From: Planococcus plakortidis
Lineage (GTDB): Bacteria > Bacillota > Bacilli > Bacillales_A > Planococcaceae
Direction: 5' to 3'
NCBI RefSeq assembly: GCF_001687605.2
Contig: NZ_CP016539.2
Location: 3,192,501-3,256,500, forward strand
Length of the DNA: 64,000 nucleotides
Each line of letters starts with the position of its first letter. The first letter of the stretch is position 1. Shown piece after piece: positions 55,375-64,000 of the stretch. The position numbers and the translations under genes are program-made. Below the pieces are notes generated by a model, which saw only the letters and a list, made by a program, of their open reading frames with translations, did not search any database and was not told where the DNA came from.

Positions 55375-55609
55375 TATTTTCCGAAGCTTATTGCTCGCTT
55401 TCCGTGGGGCGGGAATCGAGCCTCCTCGTTCGCTGCGAAAATCGTGTGCTCTCACATCTGTAAGCAGATGTGTCGCAAATGATTAGGCTCAGCGATGCTT
55501 CGCTTAATCATTCACTGCGGGGTCTCTCAAACCCGCTAGTCCCACAGGAGTCGAGCAAACGCTTCTCCAAATAATTAAACAGGTCATTGATTTTTGAATG
55601 TCGAAAAGA
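55375..55609 (-). repeat. Intergenic repeat A3 (with nested hairpin module)
   Basis: Matches A2 across both ends (TATTTTCCGAAGCTTAT; GTGGGGCGGGAATCGAGCCT; CCCGCTAGTCCCACAGGAGT; ACAGGTCATTGATTT) and shares the inserted 65-bp two-hairpin module with A1 (55449-55513). It fills 55289-55657, where no gene is seen. Confidence 0.88.
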
Positions 55610-55657
55610 TGATCAGTTTTTAATTTAACATCTGACTAATAGCCTTCTTTTTGCTGT

Positions 55658-56041
55658 TTATTTCACAAACGACCGTTCCACATCCCATACGCCTTCCGGG
55701 ATATATTCCTTCAACAATCGCTCCGCTTTCGCCGTATAGACAATCGCTTTTTTCGTGCCACGTGCGGTTTCGACATCGATCGTCAGGCGGTCGTATAGAT
55801 CCTTTTTGGCATCTCCCGAATAATCCTCCAGATCGTTGATCGCCGGCCACAGGACCTCAGGGATATCGTAAAGCTCTCCCTGGATGACATCGTCTCCAGC
55901 CAGCGCCAGCGCCGGATAGCCCAGCCCTGTGTCGTATAAGCTTCCCGAGATCGTCACGCGTTCTTCCACCAACTCCGCTTCTTCCAGGTAGAAATGGTAT
56001 TTGCCGCCCCTTTTCAAGGTGCCGTATGCGAATAAATACAT
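55658..56041 (-). CDS. Gamma-glutamylcyclotransferase-like (YtfP/BtrG family) protein
   Basis: A 127-residue protein with the signature YGTLKRGGKYHFYL near residues 6-19 and the later catalytic Glu region NDLEDYSG near 90-97. The fold cyclises gamma-glutamylamines or acts in detoxification; the substrate is unknown. GAGGAGGG precedes ATG 56041. It follows ychF on the same strand after a terminator. Confidence 0.88.
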   Translation of the reverse strand: MYLFAYGTLKRGGKYHFYLEEAELVEERVTISGSLYDTGLGYPALALAGDDVIQGELYDIPEVLWPAINDLEDYSGDAKKDLYDRLTIDVETARGTKKAIVYTAKAERLLKEYIPEGVWDVERSFVK

Positions 56042-56054
56042 TCGTTTCCCTCCT

Positions 56055-56088
56055 CATAAAAAACCGGATGCTCAAAAAGCACCCGGTT
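56055..56088 (-). terminator. ychF terminator
   Basis: AACCGGATGCT/AGCACCCGGTT with one mismatch, followed by six T on the minus strand. Confidence 0.85.
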
Positions 56089-56168
56089 CGGTATTCTTTT
56101 CCAGCAGCCAATCAATTCTTAACTTGTTTCCATGGCTGTCTCTGGCACTAAACGTTTAGGCATAAGCC

Positions 56169-57269
56169 TTATACATTGAATCTGAAGAGCATGACATCGC
56201 CGTCTTTGACAAGGTATTCCTTGCCTTCCTGGCGCACTTTTCCGGCTTCTTTCGCTGCTGCCATCGAACCGGCTTCCACCAGATCTTCATAGGCAACGGT
56301 TTCGGCGCGAATAAAGCCGCGCTCGAAGTCGGAGTGGATGATGCCCGCACATTGCGGGGCTTTCATGCCTTTTTTGAATGTCCATGCCCGCACTTCCTGC
56401 ACGCCGGCGGTGAAGTATGTGGCGAGTCCGAGCAAATTGTAAGCGGCTTTGACCAATTGATCAAGCCCTGATTCTTCGATGCCGAGTTCTTCGAGGAACA
56501 TTTCTTTCTCTTCCTCGTCAAGCTCTGCCATTTCCTCTTCGATCTTCGCACATACGACGATGACGTCGGAATCGTGTCCCGCCGCGTAATCGCGCACTTG
56601 CTGGACGTATTCGTTGCTCTCCGCATCGGCAATTTCATCTTCCGATACGTTCGCTACGTACAACATCGGCTTGAGCGTCAACAGATTCAAGCCTTTTGCG
56701 ATTTTCAGCTCATCTTCCGTGAAGTCGATCGAACGGGCCAATTTGCCGTTCTCGAAAGCTTCGCGAAGTTTCGCCAGGACCGGCTCCTCTGCGACAGCGT
56801 CTTTGTCTTTTTGCTTCAATAGTTTCGCATTGCGCGCGATGCGCTTTTCGATACTTTCCATATCCGCAAGTACGAGTTCGAGATTGATGACTTCGATGTC
56901 CGATACCGGATCCACGCCGCCTGAGACGTGTGTGATATTGTCATCGGCGAAACAGCGGACCACTTGGGTGATGGCATCCACTTCGCGGATATGGGCCAGA
57001 AATTTATTCCCGAGCCCTTCCCCTTTACTGGCGCCTTTGACGATACCGGCAATGTCCGTGAATTCGAACGCCGTCGGGATGGTCTTTTTCGGTTCGACCA
57101 ATTCCGTCAATTTATCGAGGCGCTCATCAGGCACTTCGACGATGCCGACGTTTGGATCTATCGTACAGAACGGGTAGTTCGCCGCTTCGGCGCCCGCTTT
57201 CGTAATAGCGTTGAATAATGTGGATTTCCCCACGTTTGGTAATCCTACAATCCCTGCAGTTAATGCCAA
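56169..57269 (-). CDS. ychF: YchF/OLA1-type P-loop ATPase
   Basis: Redox- and stress-linked ATPase of the Obg group that binds ribosomes, 366 residues. G1 is GLPNVGKSTLF near 7-17, G2/G3 are NYPFCTIDPN and DIAGIVKGA, a coiled-coil insertion lies near 125-200, and the C-terminal TGS domain begins near 280. The ANVSE stretch near 204 replaces NKxD, which explains ATP preference. TTG 57269 (LALTAGIVGLP) fits homologues better than GTG 57278; AAAGG lies 10 bases before it. Confidence 0.95.
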   Translation of the reverse strand: MALTAGIVGLPNVGKSTLFNAITKAGAEAANYPFCTIDPNVGIVEVPDERLDKLTELVEPKKTIPTAFEFTDIAGIVKGASKGEGLGNKFLAHIREVDAITQVVRCFADDNITHVSGGVDPVSDIEVINLELVLADMESIEKRIARNAKLLKQKDKDAVAEEPVLAKLREAFENGKLARSIDFTEDELKIAKGLNLLTLKPMLYVANVSEDEIADAESNEYVQQVRDYAAGHDSDVIVVCAKIEEEMAELDEEEKEMFLEELGIEESGLDQLVKAAYNLLGLATYFTAGVQEVRAWTFKKGMKAPQCAGIIHSDFERGFIRAETVAYEDLVEAGSMAAAKEAGKVRQEGKEYLVKDGDVMLFRFNV

Positions 57270-57349
57270 AGGATTCACGACCTTTCTTTTTCGCTCACAA
57301 ATTTTGCAACCATTCCATTATAGAAAGAGGAGGCGGAAATGTCCATCGT

Positions 57350-57550
57350 TCATTCCGCCTCGGCTTTCACCAATACCTTTTTCATTTTTTTATTGAACTC
57401 GGCCCGCGGCAGCATGACGCTATGCTGGCAGCCTTCACATTTGATGCGGATGTCGGCGCCCATGCGGATAATTTTCCAGGCGTTCGCCCCGCATGGATGC
57501 CCTTTTTTCATCTCGACAATATCGTTCAGCCCGAATTCCTTCATTTCCAT
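57350..57550 (-). CDS. DUF951 family small protein
   Basis: A 66-residue protein with a single CEGC motif near residues 38-41 and the family pattern DIVEMKKGHPCGANAWKI and RMGADIRIKC. It may bind nucleic acid or metal; function unknown. GGGGGGATG-like site before ATG 57550. Conserved between ychF and mscS in Bacillales, and likely co-transcribed with mscS. Confidence 0.9.
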   Translation of the reverse strand: MEMKEFGLNDIVEMKKGHPCGANAWKIIRMGADIRIKCEGCQHSVMLPRAEFNKKMKKVLVKAEAE

Positions 57551-57565
57551 GGCTGCATCCCCCCA

Positions 57566-58468
57566 TCATTTATTCGCATTCATTACGGCCGGATCGCCGG
57601 GCTCGCGGTGCATGACCACCATGCGAGGATATGGCAATTCGACGCCGCGCTGGTCGAGGAATTCCTTCAAATCACGGCGCATTCTGCGGGAGACGGCAAA
57701 ATGTTGCATCGGCAAGGTTTCTGCCGTCAAGCGCATGACCACTTCCGTCGCCGTCATGTTCTGCACGCCGAGCAGTTCGGCTGGGCTGATGACTTCTTCG
57801 TACGTGGGCTGCACCGTTTCCAGAAATTCCAGGATCAAGCGCTCCACTTTCGCCAGGTCGGAATCATGTGACACGCTCAAATCCACGACCGCAATCGAAT
57901 TGTGAAGCGAGAAGTTGACGACTTCTGTAACCGTGCCGTTCGGGAAGATGAACAACTCACCGGTCCACGCCTGCACTTTCGTGGTACGCAAGCCGATTTC
58001 CTGGACCGTCCCTTCGGCTTGGTTGATACGGACGTAATCACCGACTGAAAATTGGTCTTCAAAAATGATGAAGAAGCCGGTGATGACGTCGCGCACCAGG
58101 TTCTGTGCGCCGAAACCGACCGCCAGCCCGACCACCCCGGCACCGGCGATGATCCCGCTGATGTTGACCGAGAATGCTGCGAGTATGGCGACCAGCGCCA
58201 TGAATCCAATGACATATGTAACGATGTTTTCCAATAACTTCGATAAAGTTTGATGACGCCGCCCATTCGTCTTGATCGGCCCCTTCAAACGGACCGAAAA
58301 CGATTTGCGGATGATGACCCGCAAGATGCGCGTCAATACATAGGCACCGACAGCGATTAATACGACACGCAACGCTGTTCCGGAAATGTTCACCCACATC
58401 TCCTCATCGAGCAGCTTCGTTGTCATCTGATTGACGAATCTCTCCACTACGCTTCTTTCAAAAAACAC
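57566..58468 (-). CDS. MscS-family mechanosensitive channel
   Basis: Membrane channel of 300 residues that would release solutes on hypo-osmotic shock. Three helices lie near 27-50, 80-105 and 110-135; the pore helix has the Gly/Ala packing GAGVVGLAVGFGAQNLVRDV, followed by the conserved beta domain (QFSVGDYVRINQAEGTVQEIG). GTG 58468 follows GAAGGTG. Placed between DUF554 and DUF951, the common order in this group. Confidence 0.93.
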   Translation of the reverse strand: MFFERSVVERFVNQMTTKLLDEEMWVNISGTALRVVLIAVGAYVLTRILRVIIRKSFSVRLKGPIKTNGRRHQTLSKLLENIVTYVIGFMALVAILAAFSVNISGIIAGAGVVGLAVGFGAQNLVRDVITGFFIIFEDQFSVGDYVRINQAEGTVQEIGLRTTKVQAWTGELFIFPNGTVTEVVNFSLHNSIAVVDLSVSHDSDLAKVERLILEFLETVQPTYEEVISPAELLGVQNMTATEVVMRLTAETLPMQHFAVSRRMRRDLKEFLDQRGVELPYPRMVVMHREPGDPAVMNANK

Positions 58469-58489
58469 GTCTACACCTTCTTTAATTAC

Positions 58490-59203
58490 TTACATCAGAT
58501 TGAATTTAAACACGGCCGTGACAAGAAACGCAACTACAATGATCCCCGGCAGTAAGTTCGCTACGCGGATTTTGGTAATTCCCATCAAATTCAGGCCGAT
58601 CGCCGCGATCATCACCCCGCCGGTCGCGGTCATTTCGGTGATGAACAAGTCGAGCGCCGCTTCTGGGATAAGCAAGCTGATCTGTGTGGCGAATAACGCG
58701 ATCAAGCCTTGGTAGACGAATACCGGAATCGCCGAAATCATCACCCCGATGCCGAGCGTTGAGGCAAGAATGATCGACGTAAAGCCATCGATAATGCCTT
58801 TTGATACAAGGACGCCGTGTTCATTGCTGAGTCCGCTCTCCAACGCGCCGATGATACCCATCGCGCCGATGACAAAAATCAGCGTCGCTGTGACAAATCC
58901 CTGCGCCAGGCTTCCCTGGCTTTCTTTCGTGCCGAGCATCCGTTCAATCCAACGGCCGAATGCATTCAATTTATCCTCAAGCCGCGCCCATTCGCCGATG
59001 ACCGCGCCAAGCACGAGGCTGATGATGACGATGATGAAATTCTGGCTCTCAAAGCCCATCTGCAAGCCCAATACGACGACTACGAGCCCGATGACATACA
59101 TGACCGTCTCTTTCATCCTGTCGGGAATATTGCGCAATGCCCGGCCGATCAGTGTTCCTGCGACGATTAAAATCGCGTTGACCAATGTTCCCCAAAGAAC
59201 CAT
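58490..59203 (-). CDS. DUF554 family membrane protein
   Basis: Integral membrane protein of 237 residues with about seven helices, DUF554 family. Function unknown; a small-molecule transporter is plausible. ATG 59203 (MVLWGTLVNAILIVAGT) follows AAGGAGC; the 66 extra residues of the longer frame cross a hairpin region and are not family-like. 59204-59441 is non-coding and contains a hairpin (CTATTTCCCGG/CCGGAAAATAG near 59349). Confidence 0.9.
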   Translation of the reverse strand: MVLWGTLVNAILIVAGTLIGRALRNIPDRMKETVMYVIGLVVVVLGLQMGFESQNFIIVIISLVLGAVIGEWARLEDKLNAFGRWIERMLGTKESQGSLAQGFVTATLIFVIGAMGIIGALESGLSNEHGVLVSKGIIDGFTSIILASTLGIGVMISAIPVFVYQGLIALFATQISLLIPEAALDLFITEMTATGGVMIAAIGLNLMGITKIRVANLLPGIIVVAFLVTAVFKFNLM

Positions 59204-59441
59204 ATTCGAGCTCCTTCCTTTCCGTGCTTCGGAATCAGTAGAGCGTCCGGCTCTTCTCCCTCTTTTTATCAAGTTCCAAAAGCCATCTTCCAGCTGCCTT
59301 GTTGCAGGATTATTGCGCCCCTTTGTTTCTCCCGCTTCAAAGAAACGCCTATTTCCCGGTCCCGGAAAATAGGCTGTCTTCACCCCGATTGAACGGTTCA
59401 TTCAAATAAGCGCACGTTTACACATGGCGCCGGCTATACGG

Positions 59442-60275
59442 TCATTTCAACAAATCCAATATTCGCTCCAAATCATCTTCCGAGAAAAACTCGATTTCGA
59501 TCTTGCCCTTGTTCTTCCGTTTTTTGATCTGGACATTCGTCCCGAAACGGTCACGCAGCTCGGATTGTTTTTCTTCTATAAAGATATCCTTTTTCTTTTC
59601 TGGTGTTTCACGTGGAACATCATCGTTCAAGCGCTGAACCAGATTCTCCAATTGACGGACATTCAAGCCTTCTTTGACCGCCTTGTACGCCGTCTCGGAA
59701 ATAGCCTTTTTGCTGCGCAGGCCGAGCAAAGTACGCCCATGCCCCATCGACAGTTTTTTATCCGAAATGAGCTCACGCACATCTTTCGGCAAAGTCAATA
59801 AGCGGATATGGTTGGTGATGTGCGGGCGGCTTTTGCCGAGGCGGAAAGCCAATTGCTCTTGCGTCAAATTCAATGTATCCATGAGTTTCTGATAAGCTTC
59901 CGCTTCTTCAATCGGCGTCAGATCCTCACGTTGCAAGTTTTCAAGAATCGCCAGTTCCATCATCTGCTGCTCGTTGAACTCTTTTACGATGGCGGGTACT
60001 TCCTTCAATTTGCACAGTTTCGCCGCACGGAAGCGGCGTTCGCCGACGACCAATTCAAATTTCGCGCCTTTTTTGCGCACCACGACGGGCTGCAGGATGC
60101 CATGCTCACGAATCGATTCGGCCAGTTCCTCAAGCGCTTGCTGGTCGAACACTTTGCGCGGTTGATGAGGATTTTCCTTTATATCGATCAATTTGATCTG
60201 GATTACCTTATCCGTTTCGTTGGCTGTTTCTCCAGGAAACAACGCGTTGATGCCTTTTCCCAACCCTTTAGCCAT
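59442..60275 (-). CDS. parB: Chromosome-partitioning protein ParB (Spo0J)
   Basis: CTP-dependent clamp that loads at parS and spreads to organise the origin, 277 residues. The N-terminal domain has the CTP-binding motif GERRFRAA near 79-86 and ENLQREDL near 112. The helix-turn-helix (EQLAFRLGKSRPHITNHIRL) follows near 140-160, and the C-terminal dimer domain is Lys/Arg-rich. Its start overlaps the parA stop by 8 bases. A parS site lies within its own 3' half. Confidence 0.97.
   Translation of the reverse strand: MAKGLGKGINALFPGETANETDKVIQIKLIDIKENPHQPRKVFDQQALEELAESIREHGILQPVVVRKKGAKFELVVGERRFRAAKLCKLKEVPAIVKEFNEQQMMELAILENLQREDLTPIEEAEAYQKLMDTLNLTQEQLAFRLGKSRPHITNHIRLLTLPKDVRELISDKKLSMGHGRTLLGLRSKKAISETAYKAVKEGLNVRQLENLVQRLNDDVPRETPEKKKDIFIEEKQSELRDRFGTNVQIKKRKNKGKIEIEFFSEDDLERILDLLK
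59604..59619. other. parS site inside parB
   Basis: TGTTTCACGTGGAACA matches TGTTYCACGTGRAACA at all 16 positions. Confidence 0.9.
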
Positions 60276-61062
60276 TACGAATCACTTCCTTCGCCAATTC
60301 TAGATAAACTTCTGCGCCTCTGGACTTCGGATCATAGATGATGATTGGCTCTCCGTGACTCGGGGCCTCGCTCAAGCGGACATTGCGCGGTACGACCGTG
60401 TCATACACTTTGTCCTGGAAGTATTTCTTCACTTCTTCGATGACTTGCATGCCCAGATTGGTCCGCGCATCGTACATCGTCAGCAGCACCCCATCGATCA
60501 TTAGATCATCGTTCAAGTGTTTTTGGACCAACCGGACCGTGCTCAATAATTGGCTTAAACCTTCTAGAGCATAATATTCACATTGTACTGGAATAATAAT
60601 TCCGTCTGAAGCGGTCAAGGAATTCAAGGTCAGCAGGCCAAGTGACGGCGGACAATCGATGATGATGTAATCATATAAATCCTTTACTTCTGCCAAGGCA
60701 TTTTTCAGCCGTGCTTCACGTGAAATGGTCGAGACCAATTCAATTTCCGCACCGGCCAGTGAAATCGTCGCCGGCACCACATGGAGATTTTCGACTTTCG
60801 TCTCCATGATCGTGTCTTTGACATCCACATCGTCAATGAGGATTTCATAGATGCATTGATCGACATCCCCTTTATTGATGCCGACGCCGCTCGTCGCATT
60901 GCCTTGTGGATCGATATCTATTAACAGCACTTTCTTGCCGAGATAAGCAAGACAGGCACTTAAATTAACTGATGAAGTTGTTTTTCCTACACCGCCCTTT
61001 TGATTGGCGATGGCAATCGTTCTACCCACACGTGCACCAACTTTCTTCGATACTGTCTCCAT
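60268..61062 (-). CDS. parA: Chromosome-partitioning ATPase ParA (Soj)
   Basis: Walker-type ATPase that works with ParB in origin segregation and DnaA control, 264 residues. Deviant Walker A is KGGVGKTTS near 22-30; Walker B lies in VLLIDIDPQGNAT near 45-57. The start is unsure: ATG 61062 gives an 11-residue N-terminal extension over Soj, while GTG 61029 (VGRTIAIANQ) fits homologues; neither has a strong ribosome site. parA and parB form one operon. Confidence 0.96.
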   Translation of the reverse strand: METVSKKVGARVGRTIAIANQKGGVGKTTSSVNLSACLAYLGKKVLLIDIDPQGNATSGVGINKGDVDQCIYEILIDDVDVKDTIMETKVENLHVVPATISLAGAEIELVSTISREARLKNALAEVKDLYDYIIIDCPPSLGLLTLNSLTASDGIIIPVQCEYYALEGLSQLLSTVRLVQKHLNDDLMIDGVLLTMYDARTNLGMQVIEEVKKYFQDKVYDTVVPRNVRLSEAPSHGEPIIIYDPKSRGAEVYLELAKEVIRNG

Positions 61063-61151
61063 TTTACTGCGGAAACGCCTTTATGGCTATCCGCGACAGC
61101 TTTCATTTCTATATTGTATCAAATTTCCTGTTTCATAGAGATAAATCTGCC

Positions 61152-61181
61152 AAAAAAAGCCCTTTCCTCAACGGAAAGAGC
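61152..61181 (-). terminator. noc terminator
   Basis: GCTCTTTCC/GGAAAGGGC with a five-base loop and seven T on the minus strand, directly at the noc 3' end. Confidence 0.85.
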
Positions 61182-61182
61182 A

Positions 61183-62046
61183 TTATGGACGGTTTTTCGG
61201 GATTTTCACGGTGATCTGGTAATAATCCTCGTGTTCTTCCTCTTCTGTATCAAGCTTGATGCCGCTTTTTTTGACCATCGACAGCGACTCTTTGATGGTG
61301 TTCATCGCGATGCGCATATCCCGGCTGACGGCTTTCCTGCGCTTTTTCGGTTTTTTCGGCGCTTCATCCGCTAAACTTTTGATGCGTTCTTCTAATTCTT
61401 TGACGTTGAGCCCTTCTTCCAATAGCTGTTCAAGCAGCTGTTGCTGAAGTTCAGGATCTTTCACCGGCAGCAAAGCCCGTGCATGGCGTTCTGTAATGCT
61501 CCGTGTAAGGAGCGCCTGCTGGGCGGCTTCAGGCAGTTTCAATAGCCGCAGTTTATTGGCGACAGCGGACTGGCTTTTGCCGAGCCGCTGCGCCAAGGCT
61601 TCCTGGGTGATTTCCTGGATCTGCAGTAAATTGGAGTAGGCATGCGCTTCTTCAATCGCTGTCAATTCCTCGCGCTGGAGGTTTTCGATTAAGGCGATCG
61701 ACGCCGTTTCCTTATCGCTCAATTGGCGAACGATTGCCGGAACTTCCTCCCAGCCAAGAGACGTCATTGCGCGGAAGCGTCGTTCCCCCGCAATGATTTC
61801 ATAAAAACCTTCCTGCTGCGAATCCCGGACGACGATCGGCTGGATGACCCCATGGACGTGGATTGTCCGGGCCAACTCTTCGATTTTCTCCTCGTCAAAA
61901 ACCGTCCGCGGCTGGAACTGGTTGGCATGGATCTTAGCCAGCGGTATTTTCACCACTTCTTCAGAAGCTTGGCTTGAAGTTTCTTCTGTTATTGCATCGT
62001 TTGCTTTATCTCCGCCTCCGAAAAGACGGGCAAAAGGACTTTTCAT
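61183..62046 (-). CDS. noc: Nucleoid occlusion protein Noc
   Basis: ParB paralogue that binds Noc sites and the membrane to block Z-ring assembly over the chromosome, 287 residues. The N-terminal [14 protein letters not shown] is the amphipathic membrane-targeting helix. CTP motif GERRFRAM is near 87-94, ENLQREEL near 120, and the helix-turn-helix [20 protein letters not shown] near 147-166. A basic KKPKKRRK stretch precedes the C-terminal domain. Encoded between rsmG and parA, the standard place. Confidence 0.95.
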   Translation of the reverse strand: MKSPFARLFGGGDKANDAITEETSSQASEEVVKIPLAKIHANQFQPRTVFDEEKIEELARTIHVHGVIQPIVVRDSQQEGFYEIIAGERRFRAMTSLGWEEVPAIVRQLSDKETASIALIENLQREELTAIEEAHAYSNLLQIQEITQEALAQRLGKSQSAVANKLRLLKLPEAAQQALLTRSITERHARALLPVKDPELQQQLLEQLLEEGLNVKELEERIKSLADEAPKKPKKRRKAVSRDMRIAMNTIKESLSMVKKSGIKLDTEEEEHEDYYQITVKIPKNRP

Positions 62047-62115
62047 GCTCAGGCACCACCTTATTAAAAACTTGCTCTTGTTGTTTCATTCCAAAGACGT
62101 GTCCGAACCTCCATA

Positions 62116-62131
62116 TGTTCCACGTGAAACA
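62116..62131. other. parS site between noc and rsmG
   Basis: TGTTCCACGTGAAACA matches TGTTYCACGTGRAACA at all 16 positions and ends one base before the rsmG stop. Confidence 0.92.
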
Positions 62132-62845
62132 TTAACTGATCGGCGATTTGTTCGGCATGCCCGCTTTTCTCGGATATTTCTTCGGCGTTGCCTTGAATTT
62201 CCGGAACACTTGGATATGGCGTTCGCTTTCTTCTACTGGCAAAAGGAATGAATGGACGGCTTCCTGCTTCACTCCAAGTACTTTGAGCGCTTTCTCAGCG
62301 TCCTTCAGTTCGTCTGGCGCAGAGGCTGCTTTCATGGCAGCGAATACACCGCCTTCTTTAACGAGCGGCACACACAGTTCGGCAAGGACAGACAGTCTCG
62401 CTACAGCCCGGGCCGTGACGATGTCGTAGCTTTCCCGATGCTTGGACTGGCCAAAATCTTCTGCGCGCGAGTGGACGAAAGAAACCTTGTCCAATCCGAG
62501 AGCTTCACTCAAATGATTCAGGAATTGAATGCGTTTGTTCAAGGAATCGACGATTGTCACTTCGATATGCGGGAAGCAGATTTTCAGCGGGATGCTCGGG
62601 AATCCGGCCCCGGCCCCGACGTCGCATACTGACAGCGGATTGGTGAAATCCATGTAAAAGGCGGCACTGATGGAATCATAGAAATGCTTTAAATAGACAT
62701 CTTCCTGCTCCGTGATGGCCGTCAAATTCATTTTCTCGTTCCATTCGACGAGTTCTTTGTAATAGATGCGGAATTGTTCCAACTGGCGCTCAGAAAGCTC
62801 TATGCCTTGTTTTTTCAATGCTTGCGCGAATTGTTGTTCGTTCAC
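62132..62845 (-). CDS. rsmG: 16S rRNA (guanine527-N7)-methyltransferase RsmG
   Basis: SAM-dependent enzyme that methylates G527 of 16S rRNA; loss gives low-level streptomycin resistance in other species. It has 237 residues. The SAM motif [17 protein letters not shown] is near 68-84; [11 protein letters not shown] and [11 protein letters not shown] follow. GTG 62845 has GAGGGGG 7 bases upstream and is preferred to the longer frame. Downstream of mnmG, as is universal in Bacillales. Confidence 0.96.
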   Translation of the reverse strand: MNEQQFAQALKKQGIELSERQLEQFRIYYKELVEWNEKMNLTAITEQEDVYLKHFYDSISAAFYMDFTNPLSVCDVGAGAGFPSIPLKICFPHIEVTIVDSLNKRIQFLNHLSEALGLDKVSFVHSRAEDFGQSKHRESYDIVTARAVARLSVLAELCVPLVKEGGVFAAMKAASAPDELKDAEKALKVLGVKQEAVHSFLLPVEESERHIQVFRKFKATPKKYPRKAGMPNKSPIS

Positions 62846-62914
62846 TGTATGTCCCCCTCTCACCTGTCTCTCCGCACATCTGCGGGAGCGGGATTAGCGT
62901 TTTTATGTAAAAGC

Positions 62915-62942
62915 AAATGGGCTGGCGGATACCAGCCCATTT
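62915..62942 (-). terminator. Possible terminator after mnmG
   Basis: AAATGGGCTGG/CCAGCCCATTT, 11-bp perfect stem with a six-base loop. The minus-strand tail (GCTTTTAC) is only moderately T-rich, so attenuation rather than full termination before rsmG is possible. Confidence 0.65.
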
Positions 62943-62994
62943 CGAGTTCTGTTATGTGCTGGCGGCCATGCCGCCCAGTGAGCTCAAATCCCAA

Positions 62995-64000
62995 CTAGAC
63001 TTTAGCGATTCTTCCTTGTTCAATATACACCAATAAAATCGAAATGTCAGCAGGGTTGACGCCGGAAATCCGTGTCGCTTGCGCAATCGATAGCGGCTGC
63101 ACTTCTTTCAGTTTGCCGCGCGCTTCCGTCGCAAGCCCTGAAATGGCATCGTAATCGATGTTTTCCGGAATCTTTTTGTTTTCCATTTTCTTCAGTTTGT
63201 CGACTTGAAGAAGGGATTTCTCGATATAGCCTTCGTATTTCACATGGATCTCAACTTGCTCTTTCACTTCATCGCTCAGTGCGATGTCGGATTCAGTCAA
63301 GGACGCGATCATGTCGTAGTTCATTTCCGGGCGTTTCAACAAATCGGCTGCGCGGATGCCGTCTTTCAGCTCGCTGCCGCCTGCACTCCGGATCGCTTCT
63401 TGCGTCTGCTCGTTCGGTTTGATGATGATGCCGCGCAGTCGCTTGATCTCTTCTTCGATATGGTCTTTTTTCTCCAGGAAGCGTGCATAACGCTCTTCCG
63501 TGATCATGCCGAGCTGATAGCCGAGTTCCGTCAAACGCAAGTCTGCGTTATCGTGGCGCAGCAATAAGCGGTATTCCGCACGCGATGTCAGCAAACGGTA
63601 TGGCTCGCTTGTGCCTTTGGTGACCAAATCGTCGATCAACACGCCGATATAGGCATCCGAACGGCTGAGGATGACTTCTTCTTTGCCGAGCACTTTCGCC
63701 GCGGCGTTGATGCCGGCCATGAGCCCCTGCCCCGCTGCTTCTTCGTAGCCGGACGTGCCATTGATCTGCCCTGCTGTATAAAGATTGGTAATCTGCTTGG
63801 ATTCAAGCGTCGGCCATAATTGCGTCGGCACGATGGCATCGTATTCGATGGCATAGCCTGAACGCATCATATCGGCCTTCTCAAGCCCCGGAATCGATTC
63901 GAGCAGCTTGCGCTGGACGTGTTCCGGCAAACTCGTGGAAAGGCCTTGTACGTATACCTCGCGCGTTGAGCGGCCTTCCGGCTCCAGGAAGATCTGGTGC
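62995..64000 (-). CDS. mnmG: tRNA uridine-5-carboxymethylaminomethyl modification enzyme MnmG (GidA), C-terminal part
   Basis: FAD protein that, with MnmE, installs cmnm5U at the tRNA wobble position. The frame is open to base 64000, so the start lies outside. About 335 C-terminal residues are visible, beginning [20 protein letters not shown]. The conserved [24 protein letters not shown]-binding stretch is near the window-visible residue 94 and [14 protein letters not shown] follows. The C-terminal helical domain ends at [12 protein letters not shown]. rsmG follows it on the same strand. Confidence 0.95.
   Translation of the reverse strand, partial: HQIFLEPEGRSTREVYVQGLSTSLPEHVQRKLLESIPGLEKADMMRSGYAIEYDAIVPTQLWPTLESKQITNLYTAGQINGTSGYEEAAGQGLMAGINAAAKVLGKEEVILSRSDAYIGVLIDDLVTKGTSEPYRLLTSRAEYRLLLRHDNADLRLTELGYQLGMITEERYARFLEKKDHIEEEIKRLRGIIIKPNEQTQEAIRSAGGSELKDGIRAADLLKRPEMNYDMIASLTESDIALSDEVKEQVEIHVKYEGYIEKSLLQVDKLKKMENKKIPENIDYDAISGLATEARGKLKEVQPLSIAQATRISGVNPADISILLVYIEQGRIAKV

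Noticed and set aside
59349-59375. Noc-binding site at a CCCGG-rich palindrome upstream of DUF554
   Set aside because: The centre is split and does not match ATTTCCCGGGAAAT; it is better read as a hairpin.
60712-60727. parS-like TGCTTCACGTGAAATG in parA
   Set aside because: Three mismatches to the consensus; it is probably not bound, although it lies close to true sites. Kept only as a remark.

Overview
The window is about 64 kb of a low-to-moderate GC Gram-positive chromosome. Protein families and gene order point to Bacillales, most likely Planococcaceae (Planococcus/Planomicrobium-like); the genus is inference. The right half carries the conserved left flank of the Bacillales replication origin, nearly all on the minus strand: mnmG-rsmG-noc-parA-parB, DUF554, mscS, DUF951, ychF, rpsF-ssb-rpsR, yybS-gdpP-rplI-dnaB, purA, a G5/M23 peptidase, walRK-yycHI-walJ, htrA and rlmH. 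Replication would move from right to left, with dnaA/oriC expected just beyond the right edge. The origin-proximal position is supported by four consensus or near-consensus parS sites in or beside walK, DUF3267, parB and noc-rsmG, another one-mismatch site at 28 kb, and a DnaA-box cluster beside rlmH.

The left half (1-34 kb) is more variable. It holds a frameshifted NCS1 permease, katG with PerR-like boxes, a YIP1 gene broken by an in-frame TGA, and a sulfur block. That block has two SAM-I riboswitches: one precedes an oligopeptide ABC operon and a possible 31-residue ORF, the other an amino-acid ABC transporter followed by mmuM. Then come a TSUP exporter, ahpCF with an almost perfect PerR box, and a DUF4317 gene. 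Next are two carboxylate-type transporters (AEC and MaeN/CitS-like) beside a MalKR/CitAB-like two-component system, an NmrA-like gene, a nucleoside hydrolase, and an AT-richer islet (29.2-33.2 kb). The islet has a coiled-coil membrane protein, an SDR gene and a decayed duplicate of that SDR gene.

The least explained content is non-coding. Three families of structured intergenic repeats occur. Family A (three copies) sits each time between the stop codon of a minus-strand gene and that gene's terminator. Two A copies and one B copy carry the same roughly 65-bp two-hairpin module, as if nested. Family B (four copies) is MITE-like with inverted ends. Family C is a roughly 100-nt long hairpin within a 246-bp unit, repeated three times in tandem between rpsR and yybS and once more upstream of walR.

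Functionally the window links origin segregation and nucleoid occlusion (ParAB-parS, Noc), replication (DnaB, SSB), cell-wall homeostasis (WalRK, YycHI, HtrA, an M23 peptidase with a WalR box), peroxide defence (KatG, AhpCF) and sulfur/methionine supply (S-box operons). No rRNA, tRNA, CRISPR array, complete insertion sequence or prophage was seen.
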